Below the pieces are notes generated by a model. The model saw only the letters and a program-made list of their open reading frames with translations, had not been told where the DNA came from and made no database searches. DNA of 64,000 nt, taken from assembly GCF_008386695.1 (NCBI RefSeq), contig NZ_VUOC01000004.1:1862327-1926326 (forward strand), given 5' to 3'. The translations under genes and the position numbers were made by a program. Shown here piece after piece: positions 9,023 to 18,138 of this stretch (the stretch's first letter is position 1; each line of letters starts with the position of its first letter). Source of the stretch: Chitinophaga agrisoli. GTDB taxonomy: Bacteria; Bacteroidota; Bacteroidia; Chitinophagales; Chitinophagaceae.

Positions 9023-9994
9023 ATGAACCAGACCAAAGGGCCTGTATTCACGTCGCACTATCCTGCTCTCAAACGCCGCGCGAACAGCTCAAGCGCCGCG
9101 TCTATGATCTTATTATTATTTGTAGGATTGTTCTCCTGCAAACCGGCTAAACAACCATCGTCTGCCACAAGCAGAATGCATACCGCCATCGATTCTATCA
9201 TGCCCCAACGGTTGAAGGTAGAACTGGTGCAGGCAAATGGCCATATACTATCCTTTTGGGGCAACGGCGATGTACAGGATACCACCCACATACCGGTAGG
9301 CATTAGCAGTCTGCTCCGGCCATACGGCGCTAATTACGACACCGCTTATAACATACTACGTGTGCCCAAGGGAGAAACTTATGCCGTTGCTTTATCTGAC
9401 GGCACTTCCATTTATCTGGATGCCGGCACCTGTATAAAGTTCCCGCTTGTTTTTCATGGTTCTAAACGGGAGATCTTCCTTGTAGAAGGTCAGATCTATT
9501 GCAAGGTGACCACTGATCATGAGCACCCCTTTGTTGTACGTACCAGCAAAGACGAGGTAGTGGCGCCTGGTAATGCATTTAATGTAAGTCTTACCGGGGG
9601 CCAAAGCGTTATTTCTTCAATGGCGGCTATGTGCACCATTATCGACGACAAGGGCCGGCCCACCCGATTGTCACCCGGCCAGCAGGCAGTAAGACCGCCT
9701 GGCGGGAAACCCTTTGTGAAAACATCCTTTTCTCCTGTAAAGACCCTATCATGGCTGCGCGGCAGCCGGCTTTTTACAAACGCCACCCTGGCAGAGGTGT
9801 GTAGTACCATAGACAGGGTTTACAACCTCCCCGTAATAACAGATAGTCTTGATTTGCATAAAAAGGGCTTTAATGGTATCCTGGATAAATCTGTGCACCT
9901 GGACTCCGTATTGACCAATCTCTGTGATATAGGCGGCATGCGCTGGTACATAGACCAGGATCAGCAACTGCATTTCAGTAAAGGGGAAAACTAG
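9023..9994 (+). CDS. FecR-like lipoprotein without a sigma-binding domain
   Basis: A 323-residue protein. In place of the cytoplasmic anti-sigma region and transmembrane helix of true FecR, it has a basic N-terminus and lipoprotein signal (LLFVGLFSC, Cys 39). Residues about 110-225 are FecR-like (SDGTSIYLDAGTCIKFP, then GSKREIFLVEGQIYCKV, then HPFVVRT) and the C-terminus (about 240-320) is DUF4974-like. With no cytoplasmic part, it cannot bind a sigma factor directly. No sigma gene is adjacent. It is followed after 48 bases by a GH97 gene, and the two may share the long-leader transcript. Function is unknown; a periplasmic or surface sensor, or a decoy partner for an STN domain, is possible. 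Confidence 0.88.
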   Translation: MNQTKGPVFTSHYPALKRRANSSSAASMILLLFVGLFSCKPAKQPSSATSRMHTAIDSIMPQRLKVELVQANGHILSFWGNGDVQDTTHIPVGISSLLRPYGANYDTAYNILRVPKGETYAVALSDGTSIYLDAGTCIKFPLVFHGSKREIFLVEGQIYCKVTTDHEHPFVVRTSKDEVVAPGNAFNVSLTGGQSVISSMAAMCTIIDDKGRPTRLSPGQQAVRPPGGKPFVKTSFSPVKTLSWLRGSRLFTNATLAEVCSTIDRVYNLPVITDSLDLHKKGFNGILDKSVHLDSVLTNLCDIGGMRWYIDQDQQLHFSKGEN

Positions 9995-10042
9995 CATTTC
10001 TCCTTCTGCATCACTATTTTGTGCTATCAATCAAAATTGTGA

Positions 10043-12016
10043 ATGATGCAGAGACTCCTTACGGGCATATGCCTGATCATTGCCCCTATTATTGCCAGGG
10101 CTACCGATTACGACCTGCTATCGCCGGACAAGAAGATAGCCGTGAAAGTACAGGTGACCAATACCCTCCAGTGGTCTGTGGCCTATAATAACGAGGCCCT
10201 GCTGCTGCCCAGCACTATCCGTATGCAGCTGGGCGATGGCCAGGTACTGGGGCAATCCCCTGTGCTCAAAAAACAGCAGCGCAACACCGTTAACCAGGTG
10301 ATAGACGCGGTAGTGCCGGTAAAGTATAAACACATAGCAGAGCAGTACAATGAGCTGCGCCTGAGCTTTAAAGGCAATTACAGCGTATGTTTCCGCGCTT
10401 ATAACGATGGCGTGGCCTACCGTTTTGAAACGGCCCTGGGCAATAAGGAAGTGACCGTTACCAATGAGACCGTGCAGTACCAGCTGGCGGACGATGACCA
10501 CAGCTGGTGGCCTATGGAAAGCCACCGCCCCTCCCCTACGTTCCAAAGCCATTATGAATATAAATTTGACGATACCAGCGTAGCGCGGATCTCTGATAAG
10601 CTGTATGCCGGCCTGCCGGTGTACCTGAGCACGCCCAAAGGCACTAAAATGCTGATCACCGAGGCTGACCTCTACGACTATCCCAACCAATTTGTATTTG
10701 GGACAAACGGGAATGCGCTGAACGGCCAGTTCCCGCCGGTGATATTGCGTGACTCGCTGGTGGGCGACCGCGGCGCAAAGATCCTCGAGAATGCGCCCTA
10801 TATCGCCAAAACCAAAGGTACCCGCAGCTATCCCTGGCGCACGATCGTGATCAGTCCGGATGATAAGGGCCTGCTGGAAACGGAACTGGTGTACAAACTG
10901 TCTACCCCCAACGTGCTGCCTAATACCGCCTGGATAAAACCCGGTAAGGTATCCTGGGACTGGTGGAATGCCAACAATGTCTACAATGTGGATTTCCGGG
11001 CGGGTATTAACACCACTACCTATAAATACTATATTGACTTTGCTGCACAATACGGCCTGGAGTATATTATCCTGGATGAAGGCTGGACCCGCACTACGCT
11101 TGACATCCTGCACAGCACCCCGCAGGTAGATATGCCGGAACTGGCCCGTTATGCCAAAAGTAAAAACGTAGGCATTATCCTGTGGGTACTGTGGAACGCA
11201 CTGGACGCCCATATGGACGAAGCCCTGGACCTGTACGCCTCCTGGGGCGTAAAAGGCATTAAGGTGGACTTTATGCAGCGCGGCGAGCAATATATGGTGA
11301 ACTTCTATGAACGTACAGCCGCCGCCTGCGCCAAACGCGAGCTGCTGGTAGATTTTCATGGAGCTTATAAACCGGTAGGCCTTAACCGAAAATATCCCAA
11401 CGTGATCTCCTACGAAGGCGTTAAAGGGCTGGAAAACAGCAAAGGCGGGCGCGAAGTAACGCCGGGCCATGACGTGACCATCCCCTTTATCCGTATGGCG
11501 GCAGGCCCCATGGACTATACGCCGGGTGCTATGCTGAATGCCAATAAACATAATTTCCGGCCCGTATTCTCTGAGCCTATGAGCCAGGGTACGCGTTGTC
11601 ACCAGGCGGCTATGTATGTGGTATATGAAAGCCCGTTGCAGATGTTGTGCGATAATCCCTCCAATTATCTGAAAGAGCCGGATTATACGAAGTTCATCTC
11701 CCGCGTGCCTACCACCTGGGATACGACCGTAGCCCTGCAGGGTAAGGCCGGGGAGTATGTAGCCATCGCCCGTAAAAAAGGCGCTACCTGGTATATAGGC
11801 GCCATGACCAATTGGGATGCGCGGCATCTGGACCTGGACCTGCGTTTCCTGGACGGACAACATTATAAAATGGAGATAGTACAGGATGGCATTAATGCAG
11901 ACGAACATGCGGCAGATTACCGTTTTGAACAGAAAGCCGTTACGCCGGCAGATCATGTAAGTGTGCAGATGAGCCAGGGCGGCGGATGGATGGCGATATT
12001 GACGCCGGAGCAATAA
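10043..12016 (+). CDS. Glycoside hydrolase family 97 (alpha-galactosidase/alpha-glucosidase type)
   Basis: A 657-residue secreted enzyme, the usual GH97 length. It has a signal peptide (about 1-20), an N-terminal beta-sandwich (about 25-285), a catalytic TIM barrel (about 290-565; WDWWNANN, EYIILDEGW, GIKVDFMQR, VISYEGVKG, PGHDVTIPF) and a C-terminal beta-domain. The Asp in KVDFM fits the nucleophile position of the retaining GH97 subgroup typified by the Bacteroides alpha-galactosidase, rather than the inverting SusB group. That assignment is from memory of the family and is tentative. It is probably periplasmic, hydrolysing alpha-linked oligosaccharides imported by a Sus-type system. A hairpin at 12034-12073 follows. 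Confidence 0.95.
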   Translation: MMQRLLTGICLIIAPIIARATDYDLLSPDKKIAVKVQVTNTLQWSVAYNNEALLLPSTIRMQLGDGQVLGQSPVLKKQQRNTVNQVIDAVVPVKYKHIAEQYNELRLSFKGNYSVCFRAYNDGVAYRFETALGNKEVTVTNETVQYQLADDDHSWWPMESHRPSPTFQSHYEYKFDDTSVARISDKLYAGLPVYLSTPKGTKMLITEADLYDYPNQFVFGTNGNALNGQFPPVILRDSLVGDRGAKILENAPYIAKTKGTRSYPWRTIVISPDDKGLLETELVYKLSTPNVLPNTAWIKPGKVSWDWWNANNVYNVDFRAGINTTTYKYYIDFAAQYGLEYIILDEGWTRTTLDILHSTPQVDMPELARYAKSKNVGIILWVLWNALDAHMDEALDLYASWGVKGIKVDFMQRGEQYMVNFYERTAAACAKRELLVDFHGAYKPVGLNRKYPNVISYEGVKGLENSKGGREVTPGHDVTIPFIRMAAGPMDYTPGAMLNANKHNFRPVFSEPMSQGTRCHQAAMYVVYESPLQMLCDNPSNYLKEPDYTKFISRVPTTWDTTVALQGKAGEYVAIARKKGATWYIGAMTNWDARHLDLDLRFLDGQHYKMEIVQDGINADEHAADYRFEQKAVTPADHVSVQMSQGGGWMAILTPEQ

Positions 12017-12033
12017 TAAACCTTACAACAATA

Positions 12034-12073
12034 AACGCCCGTAGCATAAGTATCCGCTTACGCTGCGGGCGTT
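12034..12073 (+). terminator. Hairpin terminator after GH97
   Basis: A stem of up to 17 paired positions (12034-12050 with 12057-12073, core ACGCCCG/CGGGCGT) closes a 6-base loop. A short T-run follows only about 15 bases later, so it is a less than canonical intrinsic terminator. Confidence 0.55.
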
Positions 12074-12130
12074 GTCATTACGCCCCTTTTACACTAAAAG
12101 CTTATATTAGGTACCACAATACCACCAACT

Positions 12131-13894
12131 ATGCAAAAATACCTGTTCTATTCCCTGGCGATGGCGGGCCTGATAAGCGCCTGCAATACCGGGCAAAAGG
12201 AGCCCGGCGGTCAGGGCGCGGCCGCAGACACTACACAGAGCGCCGCTTTCCGCGCTTATGAAGATCATTTTATAGACGCATTATGGAAAACTTACCCGGG
12301 CTGGGCCACGGAAATGGGCTATCATGCCTATGACAGCGTGCTGCTGATCCCCGATGCAGCCGGGCAACAGGCAGAACTGGCCTTTATCAAACAACAGGAA
12401 GACTCTTTGCAGCAGTATGATACCAGCAAACTGGCGCCTGCCCTGCAGATCGATTATCACTTGATCAAAGACCGGCTGGCAGGCTCCAAATGGGATCTTG
12501 AACAGCAAAAGGCGGGCGAATGGGACCCCTCCGGATATAATGTGAGTAATACCTTTGCGTTTATCCTTAATGAGTCCTATGCGCCGCTGGATACCCGCCT
12601 GCGCAGCTTTTACAGCCGCCTGGCCAATGTGCCGGCCTATTATGCGGCCGCCAGACAACGCATCAAGGACCCCGTGCCGGAACTTACCGGGCTGGCGCAG
12701 GACCAGAACCTGGGCGGCCTGTCCATCTTTGAAAAAGACCTGGCAGATTCCGTAAAACAAAGCAGCCTTAGCGCGGAGGAGAAACAGCAATTGCTGGCCC
12801 GCGCGCAGACCGCGGCCAAGGCTATTAAGGATTATGCCGCCTGGTTAAAGACACTGAAAGTGGAGCACCCGCGCAGCTTCCGCCTGGGCAGCGGCCTGTA
12901 TGAGCAGAAGTTCAGGTATAACATACAATCCGCCTATACGGCCGCACAGATCTATGATTCCGCAGTGGCCCGCAAAACATGGGTACATGGGGAGATGGCC
13001 CGCATCAGCCGGCAGCTGTGGCCCAAATATTTTGGCAATAAACCTATGCCGGCAGACTCCCTGGCTATGATCAAACAAATGATCGATACCCTGTCTGTAC
13101 AGCATGTAAAACCAGCGGAGTTCCAGCAGGCTATTGAGGCGCAGCTCCCTACGCTGACGGCTTTTATTAAAGAGAAAGACCTGCTGTACCTGGATCCGTC
13201 CAAACCACTGGTAGTGCGTAAAGAGCCGGGTTATATGGCGGGCGTGGCCGGCGCCTCTGTGAGCGCGCCCGGTCCCTATGATAAAGGCGGCAATACCTAT
13301 TATAATGTGGGCAGCCTGCAGGGATGGGCGCCTGCCCGTGCAGAAAGCTTCCTGCGTGAATACAATCATTATATTCTGCAGATCCTGAATATACATGAAG
13401 CGATCCCCGGGCACTACACGCAGCTGGTATACGCCAACCAATCCCCCAGCCTGATCAAATCCCTGTTGTCTAATGGCGCTATGATCGAAGGATGGGCCGT
13501 ATACACGGAGCAGATGATGCTGGAGAACGGTTATGGCAATAATGAGCCGGAAATGTGGCTGATGTGGTATAAATGGAACCTGCGCACGGTGTGTAATACC
13601 ATACTGGATTACAGCGTGCATGTGAAGGATATGTCTAAGGAAGATGCGCTGCACCTGTTAACCCAGGAAGCTTTTCAGCAACAGGCAGAGGCAGAAGGCA
13701 AATGGAAACGCGTAAGCGTGACCAGCGTACAGCTGACCAGCTACTACACCGGTTATAAAGAGATCATAGACCTGCGGAAGGCTTACCAGGCAAAACTGGG
13801 CAACCAGTTTAACCTGAAGGCGTTTAATGAGAAATTCCTGAGTTATGGCAATGCGCCGGTGAAATATATCCGTCAGCTGATGCTGTCTGAGTAA
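12131..13894 (+). CDS. DUF885 family lipoprotein (putative zinc peptidase)
   Basis: A 587-residue protein with a lipoprotein signal (GLISAC, Cys 18). The family signature HEAIPGH (His 422, Glu 423, His 428) lies in the C-terminal half and resembles the HExxH-type metal site of gluzincin peptidases; a downstream Glu in the MIEGWAVYTEQ segment could be a third ligand. DUF885 proteins are of normal size here and probably act outside the cytoplasm. It sits between two hairpin terminators (12034 and 13918) and so appears monocistronic. Peptidase activity is inferred from the motif only. Confidence 0.93.
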   Translation: MQKYLFYSLAMAGLISACNTGQKEPGGQGAAADTTQSAAFRAYEDHFIDALWKTYPGWATEMGYHAYDSVLLIPDAAGQQAELAFIKQQEDSLQQYDTSKLAPALQIDYHLIKDRLAGSKWDLEQQKAGEWDPSGYNVSNTFAFILNESYAPLDTRLRSFYSRLANVPAYYAAARQRIKDPVPELTGLAQDQNLGGLSIFEKDLADSVKQSSLSAEEKQQLLARAQTAAKAIKDYAAWLKTLKVEHPRSFRLGSGLYEQKFRYNIQSAYTAAQIYDSAVARKTWVHGEMARISRQLWPKYFGNKPMPADSLAMIKQMIDTLSVQHVKPAEFQQAIEAQLPTLTAFIKEKDLLYLDPSKPLVVRKEPGYMAGVAGASVSAPGPYDKGGNTYYNVGSLQGWAPARAESFLREYNHYILQILNIHEAIPGHYTQLVYANQSPSLIKSLLSNGAMIEGWAVYTEQMMLENGYGNNEPEMWLMWYKWNLRTVCNTILDYSVHVKDMSKEDALHLLTQEAFQQQAEAEGKWKRVSVTSVQLTSYYTGYKEIIDLRKAYQAKLGNQFNLKAFNEKFLSYGNAPVKYIRQLMLSE

Positions 13895-13917
13895 CTAACT
13901 GATAGCGTTTGCGTAAT

Positions 13918-13962
13918 AAATAAAAAGGTCCCGGAAGCGCTCGCTTCCGGGACCTTTTATTT
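13918..13962 (+). terminator. Strong intrinsic terminator
   Basis: A near-perfect stem (13918-13938 with 13943-13962, core GGTCCCGGAAGC) has a four-base loop and a T-rich 3' side that acts as the U-tract. It ends the DUF885 transcript. Confidence 0.9.
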
Positions 13963-14006
13963 ATGTGCTGGCCTTTTATTTGCAGTAGTAATAAAAAACA
14001 AGGCGT

Positions 14007-14159
14007 ATGAACAGGTATTCGTTAAGACCACTATTGCTACTGGCCTTTCTGATCATAGCCAGCTGTGTAACCCCGCGGCATCCACCCAGACCGCCAAAAC
14101 CGCCCAGGCCGCCACATCCGGCCATGATAACGCCGCCGCCCGCTACTTTTTGGGTGTAG
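14007..14159 (+). CDS. Small proline-rich lipoprotein
   Basis: A 50-residue reading frame starting with ATG at 14007. Residues 1-20 form a clear lipoprotein signal (basic start, leucine-rich core, LIIASC). The mature part is only 30 residues and nearly all proline with basic residues and histidine (PRHPPRPPKPPRPPHP), then APPPATFWV-like ending. Its last 17 bases overlap the end of the convergent DUF1080 gene. The proline-rich tether could span part of the cell envelope, but no function is recognised. Confidence comes from the well-formed lipobox. Confidence 0.6.
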   Translation: MNRYSLRPLLLLAFLIIASCVTPRHPPRPPKPPRPPHPAMITPPPATFWV

Positions 14160-15006
14160 GCGCTGTTTTAGGCCTTGTGGTCTGCTGTAGCCAGTGGATC
14201 ACCTGGTTTAATTTTACCGGATCGTTCATATACGGTTCCAGGTCGAACACGGCTACTTTTCTGAAATCAGTCGGCGCGCTTTCGCCCTGCAGGGCAATGT
14301 AACCTTCTTTCAGAAGCTGGCCATCCTTTTTCACGGCCGGATCGTAGTGGATCACGGAGCCGCCACCTATCTGCGGTTTCGTATAGGTGAGCACGGTATC
14401 GCCCATTACGATGTGTTTGATCACGGAGTCCCGCAACACCAGCGCGGATACGGTTACCCATTGGTCGCCGTGATAGGTGTCAGAGGTGGAAGTGATACAA
14501 TGATCTGTGATCAGCTTTCCATTCATTACCACATTAGTGCCCGGCGTACAAAGGTTACCGGTAGTACGCGGGTCTTTGCCATTGCCGCCCAGCAGCTGTA
14601 CCTCCAGGGATATGGGGAAGTCCTGGTCTTTTTGCATGCTGGCGGCAGATTGTGAATGGATCATACCACCGTTGTTGCGTATAGCCCATCCCGGACCGCC
14701 TGGCACCTGTTTTTCTACAAAACGGTATTCCATTACCAGCAGGTAGGCGCTGAATTTTTTCTTATAGAAGATATGCCCGTATTGTTCGTCAAAATTGGTG
14801 TACTGATCATACCGCACCTTTAACAGGCCGTTCTCTACACGGAAAGTGTTGTTATAGTTCTCATCCAGTTCATGTTTGGCGATCTTGATGTTCCAGTCTT
14901 TCAGGTCTTTGCCGTTAAAGAGCTGGATCCATTTACCGGGCGCCTTTTGGGCGATAGCAGGCAGGCAACATAGGAACAGTGCGCAGGTGATGATCAGTTT
15001 ATTCAT
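14143..15006 (-). CDS. DUF1080 family protein (3-keto-disaccharide hydrolase-like)
   Basis: A 287-residue protein with an N-terminal signal peptide (cut near AIAQ) and one DUF1080 concanavalin-like domain (about 24-265; WIQLFNGKDLKDWNIKI at the start, AIRNNGGMIHSQS in the middle, EGYIALQGE near the end). Some members hydrolyse 3-keto-glycosides; others have unknown targets. Periplasmic location is expected. It appears monocistronic and its 3' end overlaps a small convergent lipoprotein gene. The 188-base spacer upstream (15007-15194) shows nothing recognisable. Confidence 0.93.
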   Translation of the reverse strand: MNKLIITCALFLCCLPAIAQKAPGKWIQLFNGKDLKDWNIKIAKHELDENYNNTFRVENGLLKVRYDQYTNFDEQYGHIFYKKKFSAYLLVMEYRFVEKQVPGGPGWAIRNNGGMIHSQSAASMQKDQDFPISLEVQLLGGNGKDPRTTGNLCTPGTNVVMNGKLITDHCITSTSDTYHGDQWVTVSALVLRDSVIKHIVMGDTVLTYTKPQIGGGSVIHYDPAVKKDGQLLKEGYIALQGESAPTDFRKVAVFDLEPYMNDPVKLNQVIHWLQQTTRPKTAPTPKK

Positions 15007-15194
15007 AAGTTACTAATTATTAATTAAAGCATACGTGAATGCCTGTTAGCGGCGGAACGTATCATGCATGAAGAGGTAAAATACGGATTCCGTTTACTAA
15101 AAGCAATGTTTCTGGTGATGAATGGAAGCGCCGGTGTATGCCGGTGCATAGGACATATTTATCAGCAGCGCGGGACAGGAGCTTGCCAGTTACA

Positions 15195-16028
<834 letters not shown>

Positions 16029-16060
16029 AGCGGTAAAAATAAATTACCACCAGGTCTTTA

Positions 16061-16474
16061 TCAAATGGATTCTACTGCATCCTGCATTATACCGGTATAA
16101 GTGGCAATATACCAGTTATTACCCCAGGCATCCCTTACGGCGCTGCTACGCTCTCCGTAGGTCTGATCTACGGGCGCTGCCGTGGCGGTACCGCCGGCTT
16201 GTACGGCCTGTTGATGCACCGTATCCACATCCGGCACATAAAGATGAAAAGAAGTAGGCATGGCCGGGTATTCCGGGCGGGCTTCTGAAAACTCCAGGAT
16301 GGTATCATCAATGTAAATATGCGCATGCATTACCTGCCCCTGATCATCCCGGTAAACGGCTTCCTTATCTGCGCCAAATGCGGCTTTCAGAAAAGCTATG
16401 AAATCATCACATCCTTTTATGCTCAGGTAAGTCGTTAAAGCCGGAAAACCGGCAGGTTTAAATGGCGTTGACAT
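16061..16474 (-). CDS. VOC superfamily (glyoxalase/PhnB-like) protein
   Basis: A 137-residue protein of the vicinal oxygen chelate fold, PhnB-like. It has paired beta-alpha-beta-beta-beta modules, with YLSIKGCDDFIAFLKAAFGA at the start, HAHIYIDDTILEFSEA in the middle and GATATAAPVDQTYGERSSAVRDAWGNNWYIAT-type pattern at the end. The typical D..GN.W ending is clear. Such proteins bind metals or small hydrophobic ligands; the specific reaction is unknown. It lies upstream of the metallo-beta-lactamase on the same strand with a 32-base gap, so the two could be co-transcribed. Confidence 0.9.
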   Translation of the reverse strand: MSTPFKPAGFPALTTYLSIKGCDDFIAFLKAAFGADKEAVYRDDQGQVMHAHIYIDDTILEFSEARPEYPAMPTSFHLYVPDVDTVHQQAVQAGGTATAAPVDQTYGERSSAVRDAWGNNWYIATYTGIMQDAVESI

Positions 16475-16609
16475 AACAAGAACGGGGTTTTAGGTGAGTA
16501 TTAAAGTTAGCATAATTTTCTACGCCCCGTATTAATTTTTCCACAATCCAGCACGCTGGCAATCATCACTATGTATTAATAATCAACGTATTGTCATCAA
16601 TTTAAAAAT

Positions 16610-17374
16610 ATGCAAGGTTTTAGCGGTAATAACAGAAACTATTCCATCATGAACCATCACAACGCACTACTGAACGGTCATGGCCAGCCCAGCGCAGGCG
16701 CTTTGTACGATAGCAGCAATATTCTGAATGTTAGCCGTGAAGGCCGGGTAGCCTCCATAGTAGCCGGATCCCTTATGGCGAGCACGGCCCTTGGCCAAAT
16801 GGGAAGACACCCTTTTAGCAGCCTGTTTAAACTGGCTGTGGGCAGCTATTTGTTATACAGGGGCCTGTCCGGCAACTGCCCTGTTTCTGCCGCCATTGAA
16901 GACCGCGTTGGCCGTCATACACAGGCCATTAATATCCGCACTTCCCTGCATATCGGGAAACCCAAGGAAGAAGTGTATGCATTCTGGCGGCAGTTAGGCA
17001 ACCTGCCCCTGTTTATGCGGCACCTGGAAAAAGTAGAGGAGCGGGACAGCCTGCACTCCCGTTGGATGGCTAATGGCCCCGGCGGCGTAGGCAGTGTAGA
17101 ATGGGAAGCAGAGATCGTAAAGGAAGAAGCAGGCCGTTTACTGGGCTGGCGCTCCATTGCAGGCTCGCAGGTAGCTACTGCCGGCCGTGTCACCTTTGAA
17201 GATGCCCCTGATGGCGGCACCTATATGAAAGTGATGATCACTTACCGCCCGCCTGCCGGCCATGTAGGCACCGGCCTGGCCTGGTTGCTGAATGCAGCCT
17301 TTGAGCGTATTATAGAAGAAGATATTGAGCGTTTCAAGGTGTTTATGGAAACAGGTGAAATAGTACATGAGTAA
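16610..17374 (+). CDS. SRPBCC family protein with N-terminal membrane segment
   Basis: A 254-residue protein. Residues about 45-90 form a glycine-rich hydrophobic DUF2892-like segment (VASIVAGSLMAS, then LAVGSYLLYRG), and residues about 105-250 form an SRPBCC/polyketide-cyclase helix-grip domain (IRTSLHIGKPKEEVYAFWRQ, the usual start). It likely binds a hydrophobic ligand at the membrane. The ATG at 16610 is used; Met at 16652 is an alternative. It is followed by a TTAGC heptad repeat and, 49 bases on, by an unrecognised gene on the same strand. Confidence 0.88.
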   Translation: MQGFSGNNRNYSIMNHHNALLNGHGQPSAGALYDSSNILNVSREGRVASIVAGSLMASTALGQMGRHPFSSLFKLAVGSYLLYRGLSGNCPVSAAIEDRVGRHTQAINIRTSLHIGKPKEEVYAFWRQLGNLPLFMRHLEKVEERDSLHSRWMANGPGGVGSVEWEAEIVKEEAGRLLGWRSIAGSQVATAGRVTFEDAPDGGTYMKVMITYRPPAGHVGTGLAWLLNAAFERIIEEDIERFKVFMETGEIVHE

Positions 17375-17380
17375 CAGCTG

Positions 17381-17406
17381 TTAGCGGTTAGCCTTTAGCA
17401 GTTAGT
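17381..17406 (+). repeat. TTAGC heptad repeat (four units)
   Basis: TTAGC at 17381, 17388 and 17395, and TTAGT at 17402, are spaced exactly seven bases apart. The array begins seven bases after the SRPBCC stop codon. A similar array lies at 31430-31461. Confidence 0.85.
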
Positions 17407-17423
17407 GTTGAAGCGAATTTACA

Positions 17424-18053
17424 ATGAGTATGAAAACATCTCCATCTTGCGAAAAGACAGTGCCATTACAGAAAACCGGTGAGCAGCATAATACAGAGCA
17501 TACCATCTCACTGCCTACCGTGCAGGCTTGCGTACAACGCTATAATATAGCAAAGGACCGGCTGCTGGAAGTAAACCATTGGGGTGAACTGGGCGGCCCG
17601 TTCTCCGCCAACTTCACCTTAACGGACGGCAGCGGTCATGTGGTGCACCATAAAGCCCGGGAAGGCGATCATATCAGGATAGACCTTCCCGGGCCGGGCT
17701 CTAAAACCGGCAACGGGTATGACTGGGTGGAGATAGAAAAGATAGAGGACCGTTGTACAAGTTCCGGCAACTCCGCCTATGTGGCGATCAGGGTACGGCC
17801 CTCTGGGAATCCCCGTGATTTTAACAGCAGGATCGCGCATTTTTTTGCGCCTACGGCTACCAGCTCCTTTGTAGTGGAGCGCGTGGGTAACCGTATTAAA
17901 GCCAGCGTTTACGGACGTAATGAAAAACCCAACAAGGAACACCAGGAAGGACTGCTGGATAGACTACGGAATGTGGTAGTAGCGGTCAGCGCCACGCTGG
18001 GGTTCTCAAAACCGCAATGGCAGGGATTGGTGAAAGGGCTCTTAAAAAATTAA
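17424..18053 (+). CDS. Uncharacterised protein
   Basis: A 209-residue reading frame with no signal peptide or membrane segment, and no family recognised. The middle (about 55-150) is beta-rich and contains DxVEIEKIED-like and YVAIRVRPSGNP segments; the sequence FxxRIAHFFAPTATSSFVVER reads like a compact beta-barrel or SRPBCC-like ligand fold. The C-terminus is amphipathic helix (LLDRLRNVVVAVSATLGF). Codon use matches the neighbours, and a strong bidirectional hairpin follows. It may be co-transcribed with the SRPBCC gene. Real-gene status is well supported by length and context; function is unknown. Confidence 0.8.
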   Translation: MSMKTSPSCEKTVPLQKTGEQHNTEHTISLPTVQACVQRYNIAKDRLLEVNHWGELGGPFSANFTLTDGSGHVVHHKAREGDHIRIDLPGPGSKTGNGYDWVEIEKIEDRCTSSGNSAYVAIRVRPSGNPRDFNSRIAHFFAPTATSSFVVERVGNRIKASVYGRNEKPNKEHQEGLLDRLRNVVVAVSATLGFSKPQWQGLVKGLLKN

Positions 18054-18079
18054 TGTCTTAATAGGTGCTATATAAACGC

Positions 18080-18117
18080 AAACGGTTCCGGACTGTTCAT
18101 CAGTGCCGGAACCGTTT
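18080..18117 (+). terminator. Bidirectional intrinsic terminator
   Basis: AAACGGTTCCGG pairs with CCGGAACCGTTT and an inner ACTG/CAGT extends the stem around a short loop. T-runs on both strands let it serve the convergent genes at 17424-18053 and 18139-18699. Confidence 0.88.
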
Positions 18118-18138
18118 TATATTTCAGGTAAACACCGG

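Noticed and set aside
10118-12013. A 631-codon open frame antisense to the GH97 gene
   Set aside because: The plus-strand frame has full GH97 motifs and a signal peptide. The antisense translation has no family features and arises from codon bias.
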